Assembly: GCF_000981585.1 (NCBI RefSeq) | Contig: NZ_LN831776.1 | Coordinates: forward strand, 2,061,001-2,125,000 | Direction of reading: 5' to 3' | DNA from: Paenibacillus riograndensis SBR5 | GTDB taxonomy: Bacteria > Bacillota > Bacilli > Paenibacillales > Paenibacillaceae | DNA length: 64,000 nucleotides | Shown: positions 36,701 through 46,428 of the stretch, in pieces | How the letters are laid out: the number at the start of each line of letters is the position of its first letter | Position numbering within the stretch: position 1 is the first letter of the stretch | The notes under the pieces: generated by a model | What the model was told of the DNA's origin: nothing | The model's input: the letters and a program-made list of their open reading frames with translations, nothing else | Database searches by the model: none | Made by a program: the position numbers and the translations under genes

Positions 36701-38467
36701 GTCCGTCACGGTGAGACGTATAGCCGGGAGCAGGACTCCAGCTACACGGTCGGCAATGAGGAAGGTGATTATCAACGCTTATTCGCTGATCTGCAGAACC
36801 GGAAAGTCAGCAGAATCATTCATTGCTATGCTCTGGATGCGGGAGGTGAAGCAAGCGGACTTGGCCATCTGCAAGCACTTCAGGCGAAGAGCATCCAAAG
36901 TCTGTTCTATATAGTGAAGTCGCTGGTTCAAGCCAAATACAAGCAGGCGATTGATCTGGTGCTGTTAGGGCAGTATGGCTTTGAGATTACCGGGCATGAG
37001 GAAGCGCTTGAACCTTGCCAGACCGCCTTCTTCAATCTCGGAAAGGCCGTGGCGGCAGAGTACCCGAATGTGAGCTGCCGCAGTATTGACCTGGACGATC
37101 AGACAGCATGGGCAGCCATACTGGAAGAAATAGAGGATGGACAGAACGTCTATCAAGTTGCCTATAGGGAAAATGAACGGTATGTTCAGGAGTTTGGCCG
37201 TTATTCAGGGGAACCGGTGTCCGGACAGCCGCTAGAGCTTCAAGAAAACGGCTTCTATCTGATCACTGGCGGAACCGGCGGGATCGGGCTGGAAATCGCC
37301 AGGTATTTGTCCTCACAGAACAAGATTTGCCTGGGCCTGTTAAGCCGCGGCGGGCAGAACGAAAATGACGGAAAGCGAAACCGGAGAATGGAGATTCTGG
37401 AGGAGATCGAACGCTCGGGAAGCCGGGTGATGGTGTGTCCATGCGATGTCACAGCTGAGCAGGAGCTTGCTGCCGGTCTGGATAAGCTGAGGGAAGCCTT
37501 CGGTCCGGTGAAGGGAGTCATCCATGCGGCTGGACTGGCCGGCAGCGGATTTTTGTTTACCAAAACCTGGGCGGAATTCTGCAGGGTCACAAAACCCAAA
37601 ATAGAAGGCACTTATCTGCTGCATAACCTCATCAAGGAGCCTCTCGACTTTTTCATGCTGTTCTCTTCGGTTGCAACACTGGAAGGAAGTCCGGGCCAGG
37701 GCGATTATATCGTGGGAAACGGCTATCTGGATGGATTTGCCCCCTATTTGCGCAGACAGGGGATTCGCGGAACCACGCTGAACTGGGCAGTCTGGGAAGA
37801 GGTTGGCATGGCTGTGGACTACGGTGTGGTAACGGGCGGCGGCATCTGCAAGCCGTTGAAAACGCATGAGGCGATAGCCGCTTTTGGACAAGCGATAGCC
37901 ATGGACCGCAGCCAGGTGATGATCGGCTCACTCAACCTGGATATGCTTGCAGCCGTGCAGGAAAGCTCCTTCTTAAGGATAGAGGCTGGACTGATCCGCA
38001 GGCTGGGCGTCCCCAAGCAGACTGTCCATGATACCTTCCCGTTTACTATCACAGGCCGTGCCGACGGGAATTATGATGACATTGAACAAGCCATCTCACG
38101 AATCTGGGCAGAAACGATGCATTTGCCGTCGGTGAATATCTACAGCAGCTTTCTGGATATTGGCGGGGACTCGTTGATCGCAACCCAACTGCTCAGAAAG
38201 CTGGAAATGGAGTTTCCGGGCATCCTCGACTTGCCGGATTTGTTCACGTATTCTTCAGTGGCCGAGCTTTCCGGCTATATTAAGCAGCAGCGTGACCGGC
38301 AGCAAATGAAGCCTGCCAAATCCGCAGCCGCAGATCCGGTTCCCCCTTCCGGGGATTCGCTTGATGTGCAGCTGCAATCGATGATGGACAAGCTTACTTC
38401 CGATGAACAAACCGTAGAAGATTTGGTGGAGCTTCTATCCCAACGGAGGAATCGTATTGATGAGTAA
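33713..38467 (+). CDS. Trans-AT PKS module: KS-DH-KR-ACP
   Basis: A 1584-residue AT-less module. The N-terminal helical docking segment (IYQQIKDQQLSVDKSKVIL) probably pairs with the tail of the upstream protein. KS Cys210 lies in DSACSSGL, with EAHGTGT and NIGHLAAASG. DH about 670-945 has a full HxxxGxxxxP motif (His694, HLMMGFHIVP) and Asp863 (HPALLD). KR about 1180-1380 with GGTGGIG, FSSVAT and GDYIVGNGY, where Val-Gly replaces the common Ala-Ala. ACP Ser1487 (IGGDSLIATQ). A C-terminal docking segment (LDVQLQSMMDKL...VEDLVELL) follows. Its DH-KR part is clearly paralogous to that of the next protein but much more diverged than the 46429/51063 pair. ATG start overlaps the previous stop. Predicted output is an enoyl unit. 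Confidence 0.94.
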   Translation: MKETKKYIYQQIKDQQLSVDKSKVILKEIKQAGVKKQHKDIAVIGMAGRFPGASNVDEYWNNLLYEVDCIGDFPESRQKGVEGFIQKSVPDSLQKITYEKGGYLEQIDQFDSGYFKISNKESEMMDPIQRLLLTTVMESIEDAGYGGRRMVSSRTGVFIGRDHTVGNMYTHLLDQTDELALTGSYTGILSSRISYFLDLKGPSIVLDSACSSGLLAIHDACQAIRNNECDMAIAGGVCLIFFPMKNPAFGLVESKLQLLKPFDKQADGTLWGEGIGSLLLKPLDKAVEDRDPIHAVIKGSAVNNDGRSNGLTAPNALAQEDLFTQAWINAEIAPETIGFYEAHGTGTVLGDPIEVQSLSNAFRKYTSKKQFCGIGSVKSNIGHLAAASGIASVMKTILSLKHQKLVSTLHFDDPNPFIDFVGSPVYMVNKQQEWKRAQEDIPLRAGISSFGFSGTNLHLVLEEAPVSPKLAPASRPYHIFTVSAKEKTVLAEWVSRYLQHMQRAGDIELADLCYTAATGRGHYAYRLALIVRDIQELQEKLHRIIQEHPITGHTEDGIYYGEFKIVPESKKYKSTGEITESGLNLLHEQARAALGAYSGQDIQSVSEICGLYVQGAEMDWEVCYQPGGYRRIRLPVYPFQKISCWPQADQPPGSRTPLSSPSEVFPGRKVLETYQQSVYEVELRVEEQWLLREHLMMGFHIVPAAGLIEWARQTGRSHVGDLAFSLQDFRFINPLIAGESEGHQVHTLVEKQDSQFRLQIASRAIPGNAENHNEWSLNAEGKIVPFQHTGAASVDIQQLQEKSEWEHIEPDFGSIVGRTAFGPRWNNIQQLSQSDDRVLVHVKLGERYAEDFSAYGYHPALLDTGLNAVTMFILRELYLPFSFKKFTFYDNMPDAFYSYLRKRAAGGENKETISYDISLIDEQGNVFAEVENYTLKKVPAAMVTKDLFHQLHWVKEPRLPAGRNMMDGAVLLFGDERGRSAGLIRLLAARGAKVIRVRHGETYSREQDSSYTVGNEEGDYQRLFADLQNRKVSRIIHCYALDAGGEASGLGHLQALQAKSIQSLFYIVKSLVQAKYKQAIDLVLLGQYGFEITGHEEALEPCQTAFFNLGKAVAAEYPNVSCRSIDLDDQTAWAAILEEIEDGQNVYQVAYRENERYVQEFGRYSGEPVSGQPLELQENGFYLITGGTGGIGLEIARYLSSQNKICLGLLSRGGQNENDGKRNRRMEILEEIERSGSRVMVCPCDVTAEQELAAGLDKLREAFGPVKGVIHAAGLAGSGFLFTKTWAEFCRVTKPKIEGTYLLHNLIKEPLDFFMLFSSVATLEGSPGQGDYIVGNGYLDGFAPYLRRQGIRGTTLNWAVWEEVGMAVDYGVVTGGGICKPLKTHEAIAAFGQAIAMDRSQVMIGSLNLDMLAAVQESSFLRIEAGLIRRLGVPKQTVHDTFPFTITGRADGNYDDIEQAISRIWAETMHLPSVNIYSSFLDIGGDSLIATQLLRKLEMEFPGILDLPDLFTYSSVAELSGYIKQQRDRQQMKPAKSAAADPVPPSGDSLDVQLQSMMDKLTSDEQTVEDLVELLSQRRNRIDE

Positions 38468-41400
38468 CATCGATCTGTTGAATGCCGAAATTCTGGAGAG
38501 CGTCAAGGCCAACCGTCTGGACCAAAAGCTCGCGCTGAAAATTCTGCACCAATTAAACAGCGGCCCGGCGGAAGCGGAGAACCGTACAGCCGATGATATC
38601 GCCATCATTGGCATCGCCTGCCGCTTTCCTTTTGCCGATACGCTTGAGCAATACTGGGACAACCTGCTTAACGGAATCAATGGCATCACGGATTTTCCGC
38701 TGAAGAGACGTAAGGATATCGATCCTTTATTGCAAAAAGTGATGGAGACGCCCGTATACGGTAAAGGAAGCTATCTGGAACAAGTCGATTCGTTCGATGC
38801 TGAATATTTTCGCCTGTCCCCCAAGGAAGCCGAGTTCATGGACCCGCATCAGCGCCTGATGCTGGAAGTGGCCGCTGAGGCGATTGAAGATGCCGGATAT
38901 ATGGGTGAAAAAATATACGGGACACAAACAGGAGTATTCATTGGTAGGGACCACCACTCTTCCGGACTGTATCAGCAATTCATCGACTCTTCCAACGAGT
39001 TGGCTATGACCGGCAATCTTCCCAGTTTTATTTCAGGAAGGATTGCCTTTTTCTTTAATTTGACCGGCCCCAATCAGGTCATTGATACCGCATGCTCCTC
39101 CGGATTAGTTGCCCTGCACCAGGGCTGTGAATCGCTTAGGCATAAGGAATGTACAATGGCCATTGTCGGCGGAATCAGTCTCAACCTGCTGCCGCTTGCT
39201 AACTCTTCATTCAAAATTGTGGAAAACAATGACGGCAAGGTGCGCCCCTTCGATAAAAATGCCACGGGAACGACTTGGGGAGAAGGGCTGTCTGCCATCA
39301 TGATCAAGCCGTTGCGCGAAGCGCTCAAAGACAAGGACCGGATCTACTCAGTGGTCAAAGGCAGCGGGGTGAACAGCGATGGAGCATCCAACTACATTAC
39401 AGCTCCCAATCCGGAAGCTCAGGAGCGGCTGCTGATTGATGTATGGACTAAGGCCGGAGTACATCCGGAAACCATTTCTTACATCGAAACCCACGGGACA
39501 GGAACTGTAATTGGAGACCCTATCGAAGTGAAGGCGATGAAGCAGGCCTTTGATCAATATACGAATAAAAAACAATTTTGCGGACTTGGGTCTGTAAAGT
39601 CCAATATCGGTCATCTCGTGGGGGCTTCGGGAATGGCCTCCCTTATCAAGGTCATCCTGTCCATGAAGCACCGGCAGCTGGTTCCCACGATTCATTTTGA
39701 AGAGCCGAATCCATATATTCCATTCTCCCAGTCGCCGTTCTATATGGTGGACAAGCCGCTTGCCTGGGAAGCTGCCCAGGGGCCACGGCGCGCGGGCATC
39801 AGTTCTTTTGGTTTTAGCGGCATGAACTGTCATGTGCTTCTGGAGGAATGGCAGCAGGAAGATCAGCAGACGGTGCGGGAGGAACCGGAGCAACCACGGA
39901 TTTTTCCCGTATCTGCAAAAACGAAGTCCGGTTTGCTGGAGTTACTGCAAAGATACTCTCAATTTCTGCAAACCCATCAGCGCGCGGATTTTCAGAATCT
40001 CGTCTATACGGCCCAGCTTGGCCGGGAGCATTTCGCCCACCGGCTGGCCATTATCGCCAAGGATGCCTCTGAGTTATGGCGGAAAATCGCTGCGGTCCTT
40101 CTGAACGATGTGGACCAGCTTCCTGAATCCATCGGGTATTACGGGTATTTCCCCATCAGGCAAAAAGCGAAAAATAATATGGCCCAGCAGGACCTGTCGG
40201 AGGCCAAAACGAGGGCCGCCTATGACAAAGCCCGCCGGCTGGTCCGGCAAATCGCTGAAAACCCTGCACAGGCTGCCGAGGGCTCTCTTGAAGAGCTGGC
40301 TCAATTATATGTCCAGGGCACGCGTGTGGATTGGAACGCACTATGGACCGGACAAGCCGTACAGACTGCCCGGCTCCCGGTCTATCCGTTTACCAAAACA
40401 AGGCACTGGCCGGCACCTGCGCCAACTGAAGGAGCATTCCCAGGTGTTCCGGGGCCGCTTCTGGGCGAGTGTACCGTCAAAACAGCGGGAATGCGGATAT
40501 ACGCCGCGACGCTGTCCGGCAAGGAGCATTGGCTTCTGCAAGAGCACCGCATTCTCGGGAATGGTGTATGGCCGGGAGTGGCCTATCTCGAAATGGCCAA
40601 GGCTGCAAGCGGATATTTCTTTGCCGGGGAGAATGTAGTGTTGAGGCAGGTCACCTTGCAAAATATGCTGATCTGCCCGCCGGATGAGACCAGGGTTGTG
40701 CATACGATTATTCGTGAGGAGCAGGATCATGCTGCCTTTACGATAGCCAGTATGAAGGAAGGCGGACACACGGAGAACTGGATCATCCATGCACAAGGGG
40801 AGATTTATCCGCAGGCTGAGCCCAAGATGCCTGTAATTGCGCTGGAGCCACTGATTCAGGTGATGAACGAAGAGAGTGTTGAGCTATTTACTCCGATTCT
40901 TACAGCGGGAATTCAGTATGGTCCAAGCTGGAAGTGCATCCGCAGGTTTTACCAGAACGAAAGTGCCGCTGTACTCCATATCGGATCAACGGATGGGGCT
41001 TCAGCACGTGAACCATTTTCACTTCATCCTGCACTTATGGACACGGCGCTCAGTTTCTGGCATCTGCTGAGACAAAGGGAAGAAGCGGCTGATCTGCCGG
41101 CATTTCCCTTCTATTATGAATCCATCCGCATCTTTGGGGTGATGCCGGCTTCCTTTTTCAGCTATGTACGGAAAAGGGAGACGCACGGAGATCACCGGGA
41201 GACGGCCTCTTACGATATTAGCCTGATCGATGAGGCAGGCAATGTTTTTGCGGAAGTGGAGAATTATACCTTGAAGAAAGTTTCTCCGGCGCTGATTTCA
41301 AAAGACCTTTTCTACCGGATCAATTGGGTGAAGTCTCCACGGCCGGATGGAGGAAGCCGGATAGGGGGGACTGTACTCCTGTTCGGAAACGATTGCAGGG

Positions 41401-44400
41401 CAACCCGGGAATTCATCAGGCACATGGAGGCCGGAGACGTTGAGCTGATTCAGGTCGTCCAAGGGGAGGCGTATCGCAAAGAGAAGGACAGCCGTTATGT
41501 AGTCGGTAATGCGGCAGCGGATTATATTCAGTTGTTTGCCGATTTGCAGGGCCGGAACGTAAGCCGGATGATTCATGGCTATGCCCTTGACGAAGATAGC
41601 GGGGCAGACAGTCTCTCCAGTTTGCAGGCGGTCCAGGAAAAGAGTGTCCAAAGCCTGTTTTTTATCATAAAAGCGTTGGTGCAGGCGAAATACAAAGAGC
41701 AGATCGAGTTGGTGCTGCTGGGCAAACAAGGCTATGAGGTTACCGGGGGTGAAAAAGAGCTTGAGCCCTGCTATGCGGCCTTCTACAATCTGGGGAAGGT
41801 TGCGGATACGGAGTATCCTAACCTGAAGTGCCGCAGTATCGACCTGGGCGATGAGACAGAATGGGGAGCGGTACTGGAGGAAATCTTCGGGGAGCGCACT
41901 GCGAATCAGGTGGCTTACCGCGAGAATAAGCGATTTATCGAGGAACTTGCCCGCTATGTGGAAGAAGAGCCGGAAGAGCCGATTGTGCTGCAGGAAGGCG
42001 GTTTGTATGTAATCACCGGCGGAACCGGCGGGATCGGGCTGGAGCTTGCCAGGTACCTGTCCTCGAAGAGCAAGGTCAAGCTCGGACTATTAAGCCGCAG
42101 CGGCCTGCCGCCCCGTGAGGCATGGGAGGATATCAGACAAAGCGGAACAGAGCCGGGAACAAGCCGGAAAATTGAGCTTCTGGAAGAAATCGAACGCTCA
42201 GGCAGCCAGGTCATGATATGCCCATGCGACATCAGTGATGGGCAGCAGCTTAAACACTGCCTGATGCAGCTAAGAGAAGCGTATGGACCGGTCAAAGGGA
42301 TCATCCATGCGGCAGGAATCGCCGGCAGCGGTTATCTGTTCACCAAAGACTGGTCTGATTTTACCCGGGTAACAGCACCCAAGATTGAGGGCACTTATCT
42401 GCTGTACAGCTTGCTGCAGGAGCAGCCGGACTTTTTTGTTCTGTTCTCCTCAATAGCGACTCTGGAAGGCAGTCCCGGACAGGGTGATTATGCAGCGGGG
42501 AACGGCTATCTTGACGGGTTTGCCCATTTTTTACGCAGAAAAGGTGTTCGCGGGCTTACCCTCAACTGGGCTGCCTGGGAAGAGACGGGCATGGCGCTGG
42601 ATAACGGCGCACTGGGGAGCAAAATATACCGGCCGCTAAAAACCGGCACAGCGGTCCATGCGTTCAGCCGGGCCCTCCAGTTGGAGGAGCCCCGCGTGAT
42701 CATTGCAGACATACGTTTGGATCAGCTGGATGAATCTGTTACCGGTAAACTTCCACTGCAGCTATCACCTGATCTTAGGAGAACCGGCAATCGGTTTGCA
42801 CAACCCCGTCCCGTTGCTGCGGCGGCCGATACCATTGCAATTATAGGCCACAGCGGGGCCGTGATAAGCGAAATGGAACAAGCAGTAGCGCAATTGTGGG
42901 CGAAGACATTCGGGCTGAAGAAAATGGATATATCGAAGAATTTCTATGAGCTGGGCGGAGACTCCATCATGGCTACGCAGATGGCTAACCTCCTCAATAC
43001 ACAGCTGCACCAGAAGCTGAGTATTGCCGAAATTTTTGAATATCCAACGGTATCCGGGCTTGCGGCTTACCTGGAGCAATCGCTTCCTTCACGGAATGAG
43101 GCAACCGCAAAGGCGGCAGGCTCAGAGGCTCCAAACGCCGGTTATGATCTTTCCAAGGCACAGCACCGGATTTGGTTTTTGCAGAACTATGATCCCCAGA
43201 CAACGGCCTATCATTTACCGGTTGTCAAGCAGATCCGCGAGGCGATTGATCTGGCGGTCCTGCAGCAGGGACTCGACATCCTGACCCGGCGCCACTCTTC
43301 GCTGCGGACCATAATCAAGAATGTAAACGGGATTCCGAAGCAGTTCGTTGTGCCGGACAAAAGCCATGTGATCCATTTTACGGATTATGCACAGGAACCG
43401 CATAAGAAGCTGCTCTCGTCAAAACGTCTGGAGGAACTGAATACAACCGCTTTTGAGCTGGAGCAAAATTTGTTCCGGGCGGAGCTGCACCGGTATGAGG
43501 AAAGCGATTATCTCTTATATATCAATATGCATCATATCATTTCGGATGGATGGAGCATGGGGGTATTTTTCCGCGAATGGATGGAGCTGTATGACCAAAT
43601 CCGGTCCAAGCGCCCCATTCAATTAGCGCCGATTGCCTTGCAGCCTGTGGATTGGGTAGAACAGGAGAAGCTCTGGATCGGGTCCGGGGATTACCTGAAC
43701 ATGGAAAGATACTGGATGAAAGAGCTGGCCCAGCCGCTCCCGGTTCTGGAACTGCCAACCGATTATGACCGCCCGCATTCCATCGCCTATGACGGAAGCT
43801 ATATTAAATTCACGGTTTCAGAAGAGGTGACCGGGCAGCTGCGCTTGCTGGCAAAAAACCGCTCATCGACCCTGTACATGACTGTCCTTGCCATCTATTT
43901 TCTTTTTTTGAAGAAACTCAGCCAGGAAGAGGACATTATCGTCGGGTTCCCGGTTTCAGGAAGAGAGCAGCAGGAATGGGAAAATATCATCGGATTATTT
44001 ATGAATATGGTATGCATTCGTGTGGATTTCCGGGAGCTTAGCAGCTTTGGCGGGGTATTGGAGGAGGTCAAACGGAAATGCCTAAAAGCCTATGCCAACG
44101 GCAGATATCCGTTCAATACGCTGGTAGAAAAGCTGAATCCGGAAAGAGACCCGAGCAGAACCCCTGTGTTTTCTACCATTTTTCAGCTGTATGATAATGT
44201 TCCCCAGGACAATGACAGAATGAGCCTCTACGATTTGAGCTGTATCTGCAAAATGGATGGCGGACAAATCGAAGTCAGGCTGGAGTACAAGACCTCACTT
44301 TTCACAGAAGAGACAATACAAAACTATGCCTGCTATTTAACGCACCTGATTAACCAGGTCATCGCGGACCCTGAGGGACAGCTTAGCCGTTATGAATTGC

Positions 44401-46424
44401 TGGATGCCCGCCACAAAGCGGAGATTATAAACCAATTTCATCCCCTTCCGGTTCCCATGAATCCGCCGGACCAGGTCTGCCGTTTATTTGAGGCGCAAGT
44501 GGAGCAGAACCCTGACCAAACGGCTGTGGTCTTTGAGGGGGAACGGGTTAGCTACAGGGAACTGGATGAGCTGTCCAATCAACTGGCAGCCTTTCTGGTG
44601 CAGCTTGAACAGGAACCGGCCGAGCCGGTTGGCGTCTATTTGGGACGCGGCATCCATATGATTGCTGTGCTTCTTGGCATTCTCAAGTCTGGCCGTCCAT
44701 ACGTCCCGCTTGATCCGGATTTCCCGCCTGAGCGGATCGCGTATATGATCAGACACAGCGGGCTTAGAACTGTGGTCTCGGACGGTGCGTCTATTCCCAA
44801 GCTGCTGGAATTAGCCAGTGATGTTCTGAAGGCGGTCATCGATGTTGCAGGCGATTCCACCCCGGCGGGAACAGCGGATCATCTATCCTGCTATAAGTAC
44901 TCTGATATCCGCAAGCAGCCCGTGGCCCGTATTCCGTCCAAGGCCGCTTCGGAACTGATGTACATCATTTATACTTCAGGTTCTACGGGAACCCCTAAGG
45001 GAGTTATGGTCAGTCAGCCCAATGTGATCAACTATCTTTTGTGGAGCCGACAGCAGTTCCAATTGGGACCGCAGCACCACATGATGCTGGTCACCTCGAT
45101 CAGCTTTGATATTTCAGTCTTCGAAATCTTTGGTTGTCTGTCCAGCGGGGCAACCCTGCATGTTGTATCGTCAGACAGGCTCAGAGACCCTGCACTATTG
45201 TTAGCTTATATGAATCAACACAAGATTAATTTCTGGCACTCGGTGCCTGTGCTGATGAATCAGTTTCTGTTCGGACTCTCTTCGCAGGATGAGAAGGAAA
45301 TAGCGTGTTTGCAGCATTTTGATACCGTTGCAATTGGCGGCGAAGCCTGGAGCCCTAAGCTGGCAGGAGATATCCGGAGAAGTTTTCCCCGTGCCAAACT
45401 ATACAATTTGTACGGTCCTACGGAAGCAACGATCTGGGCAACGTATTATGAAGCCGCAAGCGATTTGACAGGCAAAACGGTAGTGCCGCTCGGCCAACCG
45501 ATTTCGAACAACCGGATTTTCATACTGGATAAGGACGGGAACTTGTGCGGGCCAGGGATTCCAGGTGAAATTTGCATCAGCGGAGCCGGTGTCACGCCGG
45601 GCTATTTCAGAGACGAGGAGACAACAGCCGGTGTGTTCCGCACCCACCCATTTACGGATCAGATCGTATACCACACCGGAGATATAGGTAAATACGGCAT
45701 GGGTGGCCAGCTCGAATATATTGCCCGGAAAGATGGAATGGTCAAGGTAAGGGGTTACCGGATTGAAGCAGGCGAAATTGAACATACCCTCTACAGACTG
45801 GAAGGGCTGAAGTCGGCTGCTGTTGTTGCGGTAAACGAAGGAGAGTCGAACAAATTGATCTGCTACTATACAGCGGCACGCGACATCCCGGTCCGGGAGA
45901 TTCAAGCCTGCTTACAACAAACCTTGCCTTTGTATATGATCCCTTCCCGGTTTATCCGTTTGGAAGTACTGCCCGCTACATCCAATGGTAAAACCGACCG
46001 AAAAGCGCTGCAGGCGCTGCCTCTTCTGAGGGAACCCGCTGAACAAGCGGTGATGCATTTGCCGGAGAATGATGCGGAGGAATTTTTGCTGCAGGTGTGG
46101 CGCGAATTGCTGGGAATAGAGAACATCGGGACGGAACAAAATTTCTTCGATATCGGCGGAAATTCGCATCTGATCGTCCAGCTTCAAGCCAGAATCGAAC
46201 AGAAATACATGAAGCGGGTCAAGGTCATTGATCTGTTCCGGTGCAAAACGGTCCGCGCCATGGCAGATTACATCCAGGGGAGTGCTCAAGAACCCGAACA
46301 GGCTGACGCCAAAACCAAACCCGGAAAAACACAGGATGACATCAGCGATATCATGCAACTTCTGGATGAGTACAGCGAAGGCGAAACCTCCGTCGAGGAA
46401 ATCCTAAAGAAACTGGGAGAGTGA
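38460..46424 (+). CDS. Hybrid PKS-NRPS: KS-DH-KR-ACP-C-A-PCP
   Basis: A 2654-residue protein. ATG 38460 is preferred to the adjacent TTG 38457 because GGAGGA sits 9 nt before it. An N-terminal docking helix pair comes first (DLLNAEILESVKANRLDQKLALKIL). KS Cys212 (DTACSSGL), ETHGTGT, NIGHLVGASG. DH His696 (HRILGNGVWPG) and Asp861. KR with GGTGGIG at about 1187, FSSIAT, GDYAAGNGY. ACP Ser1502 (GGDSIMAT). C about 1562-1995 with canonical HHIISDG. A about 2010-2500: pocket residues read D-I-F-H-A-G-L-I-W by alignment, a code I cannot assign. The normal Asp is present, so an alpha-amino acid is expected. PCP Ser2569 (IGGNSHLI). C-terminal docking helices (DIMQLLDEYSEGETSVEEILKKL). This protein would add one enoyl unit and one amino acid to the chain. 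Confidence 0.94.
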   Translation: MSNIDLLNAEILESVKANRLDQKLALKILHQLNSGPAEAENRTADDIAIIGIACRFPFADTLEQYWDNLLNGINGITDFPLKRRKDIDPLLQKVMETPVYGKGSYLEQVDSFDAEYFRLSPKEAEFMDPHQRLMLEVAAEAIEDAGYMGEKIYGTQTGVFIGRDHHSSGLYQQFIDSSNELAMTGNLPSFISGRIAFFFNLTGPNQVIDTACSSGLVALHQGCESLRHKECTMAIVGGISLNLLPLANSSFKIVENNDGKVRPFDKNATGTTWGEGLSAIMIKPLREALKDKDRIYSVVKGSGVNSDGASNYITAPNPEAQERLLIDVWTKAGVHPETISYIETHGTGTVIGDPIEVKAMKQAFDQYTNKKQFCGLGSVKSNIGHLVGASGMASLIKVILSMKHRQLVPTIHFEEPNPYIPFSQSPFYMVDKPLAWEAAQGPRRAGISSFGFSGMNCHVLLEEWQQEDQQTVREEPEQPRIFPVSAKTKSGLLELLQRYSQFLQTHQRADFQNLVYTAQLGREHFAHRLAIIAKDASELWRKIAAVLLNDVDQLPESIGYYGYFPIRQKAKNNMAQQDLSEAKTRAAYDKARRLVRQIAENPAQAAEGSLEELAQLYVQGTRVDWNALWTGQAVQTARLPVYPFTKTRHWPAPAPTEGAFPGVPGPLLGECTVKTAGMRIYAATLSGKEHWLLQEHRILGNGVWPGVAYLEMAKAASGYFFAGENVVLRQVTLQNMLICPPDETRVVHTIIREEQDHAAFTIASMKEGGHTENWIIHAQGEIYPQAEPKMPVIALEPLIQVMNEESVELFTPILTAGIQYGPSWKCIRRFYQNESAAVLHIGSTDGASAREPFSLHPALMDTALSFWHLLRQREEAADLPAFPFYYESIRIFGVMPASFFSYVRKRETHGDHRETASYDISLIDEAGNVFAEVENYTLKKVSPALISKDLFYRINWVKSPRPDGGSRIGGTVLLFGNDCRATREFIRHMEAGDVELIQVVQGEAYRKEKDSRYVVGNAAADYIQLFADLQGRNVSRMIHGYALDEDSGADSLSSLQAVQEKSVQSLFFIIKALVQAKYKEQIELVLLGKQGYEVTGGEKELEPCYAAFYNLGKVADTEYPNLKCRSIDLGDETEWGAVLEEIFGERTANQVAYRENKRFIEELARYVEEEPEEPIVLQEGGLYVITGGTGGIGLELARYLSSKSKVKLGLLSRSGLPPREAWEDIRQSGTEPGTSRKIELLEEIERSGSQVMICPCDISDGQQLKHCLMQLREAYGPVKGIIHAAGIAGSGYLFTKDWSDFTRVTAPKIEGTYLLYSLLQEQPDFFVLFSSIATLEGSPGQGDYAAGNGYLDGFAHFLRRKGVRGLTLNWAAWEETGMALDNGALGSKIYRPLKTGTAVHAFSRALQLEEPRVIIADIRLDQLDESVTGKLPLQLSPDLRRTGNRFAQPRPVAAAADTIAIIGHSGAVISEMEQAVAQLWAKTFGLKKMDISKNFYELGGDSIMATQMANLLNTQLHQKLSIAEIFEYPTVSGLAAYLEQSLPSRNEATAKAAGSEAPNAGYDLSKAQHRIWFLQNYDPQTTAYHLPVVKQIREAIDLAVLQQGLDILTRRHSSLRTIIKNVNGIPKQFVVPDKSHVIHFTDYAQEPHKKLLSSKRLEELNTTAFELEQNLFRAELHRYEESDYLLYINMHHIISDGWSMGVFFREWMELYDQIRSKRPIQLAPIALQPVDWVEQEKLWIGSGDYLNMERYWMKELAQPLPVLELPTDYDRPHSIAYDGSYIKFTVSEEVTGQLRLLAKNRSSTLYMTVLAIYFLFLKKLSQEEDIIVGFPVSGREQQEWENIIGLFMNMVCIRVDFRELSSFGGVLEEVKRKCLKAYANGRYPFNTLVEKLNPERDPSRTPVFSTIFQLYDNVPQDNDRMSLYDLSCICKMDGGQIEVRLEYKTSLFTEETIQNYACYLTHLINQVIADPEGQLSRYELLDARHKAEIINQFHPLPVPMNPPDQVCRLFEAQVEQNPDQTAVVFEGERVSYRELDELSNQLAAFLVQLEQEPAEPVGVYLGRGIHMIAVLLGILKSGRPYVPLDPDFPPERIAYMIRHSGLRTVVSDGASIPKLLELASDVLKAVIDVAGDSTPAGTADHLSCYKYSDIRKQPVARIPSKAASELMYIIYTSGSTGTPKGVMVSQPNVINYLLWSRQQFQLGPQHHMMLVTSISFDISVFEIFGCLSSGATLHVVSSDRLRDPALLLAYMNQHKINFWHSVPVLMNQFLFGLSSQDEKEIACLQHFDTVAIGGEAWSPKLAGDIRRSFPRAKLYNLYGPTEATIWATYYEAASDLTGKTVVPLGQPISNNRIFILDKDGNLCGPGIPGEICISGAGVTPGYFRDEETTAGVFRTHPFTDQIVYHTGDIGKYGMGGQLEYIARKDGMVKVRGYRIEAGEIEHTLYRLEGLKSAAVVAVNEGESNKLICYYTAARDIPVREIQACLQQTLPLYMIPSRFIRLEVLPATSNGKTDRKALQALPLLREPAEQAVMHLPENDAEEFLLQVWRELLGIENIGTEQNFFDIGGNSHLIVQLQARIEQKYMKRVKVIDLFRCKTVRAMADYIQGSAQEPEQADAKTKPGKTQDDISDIMQLLDEYSEGETSVEEILKKLGE

Positions 46425-46428
46425 GGTC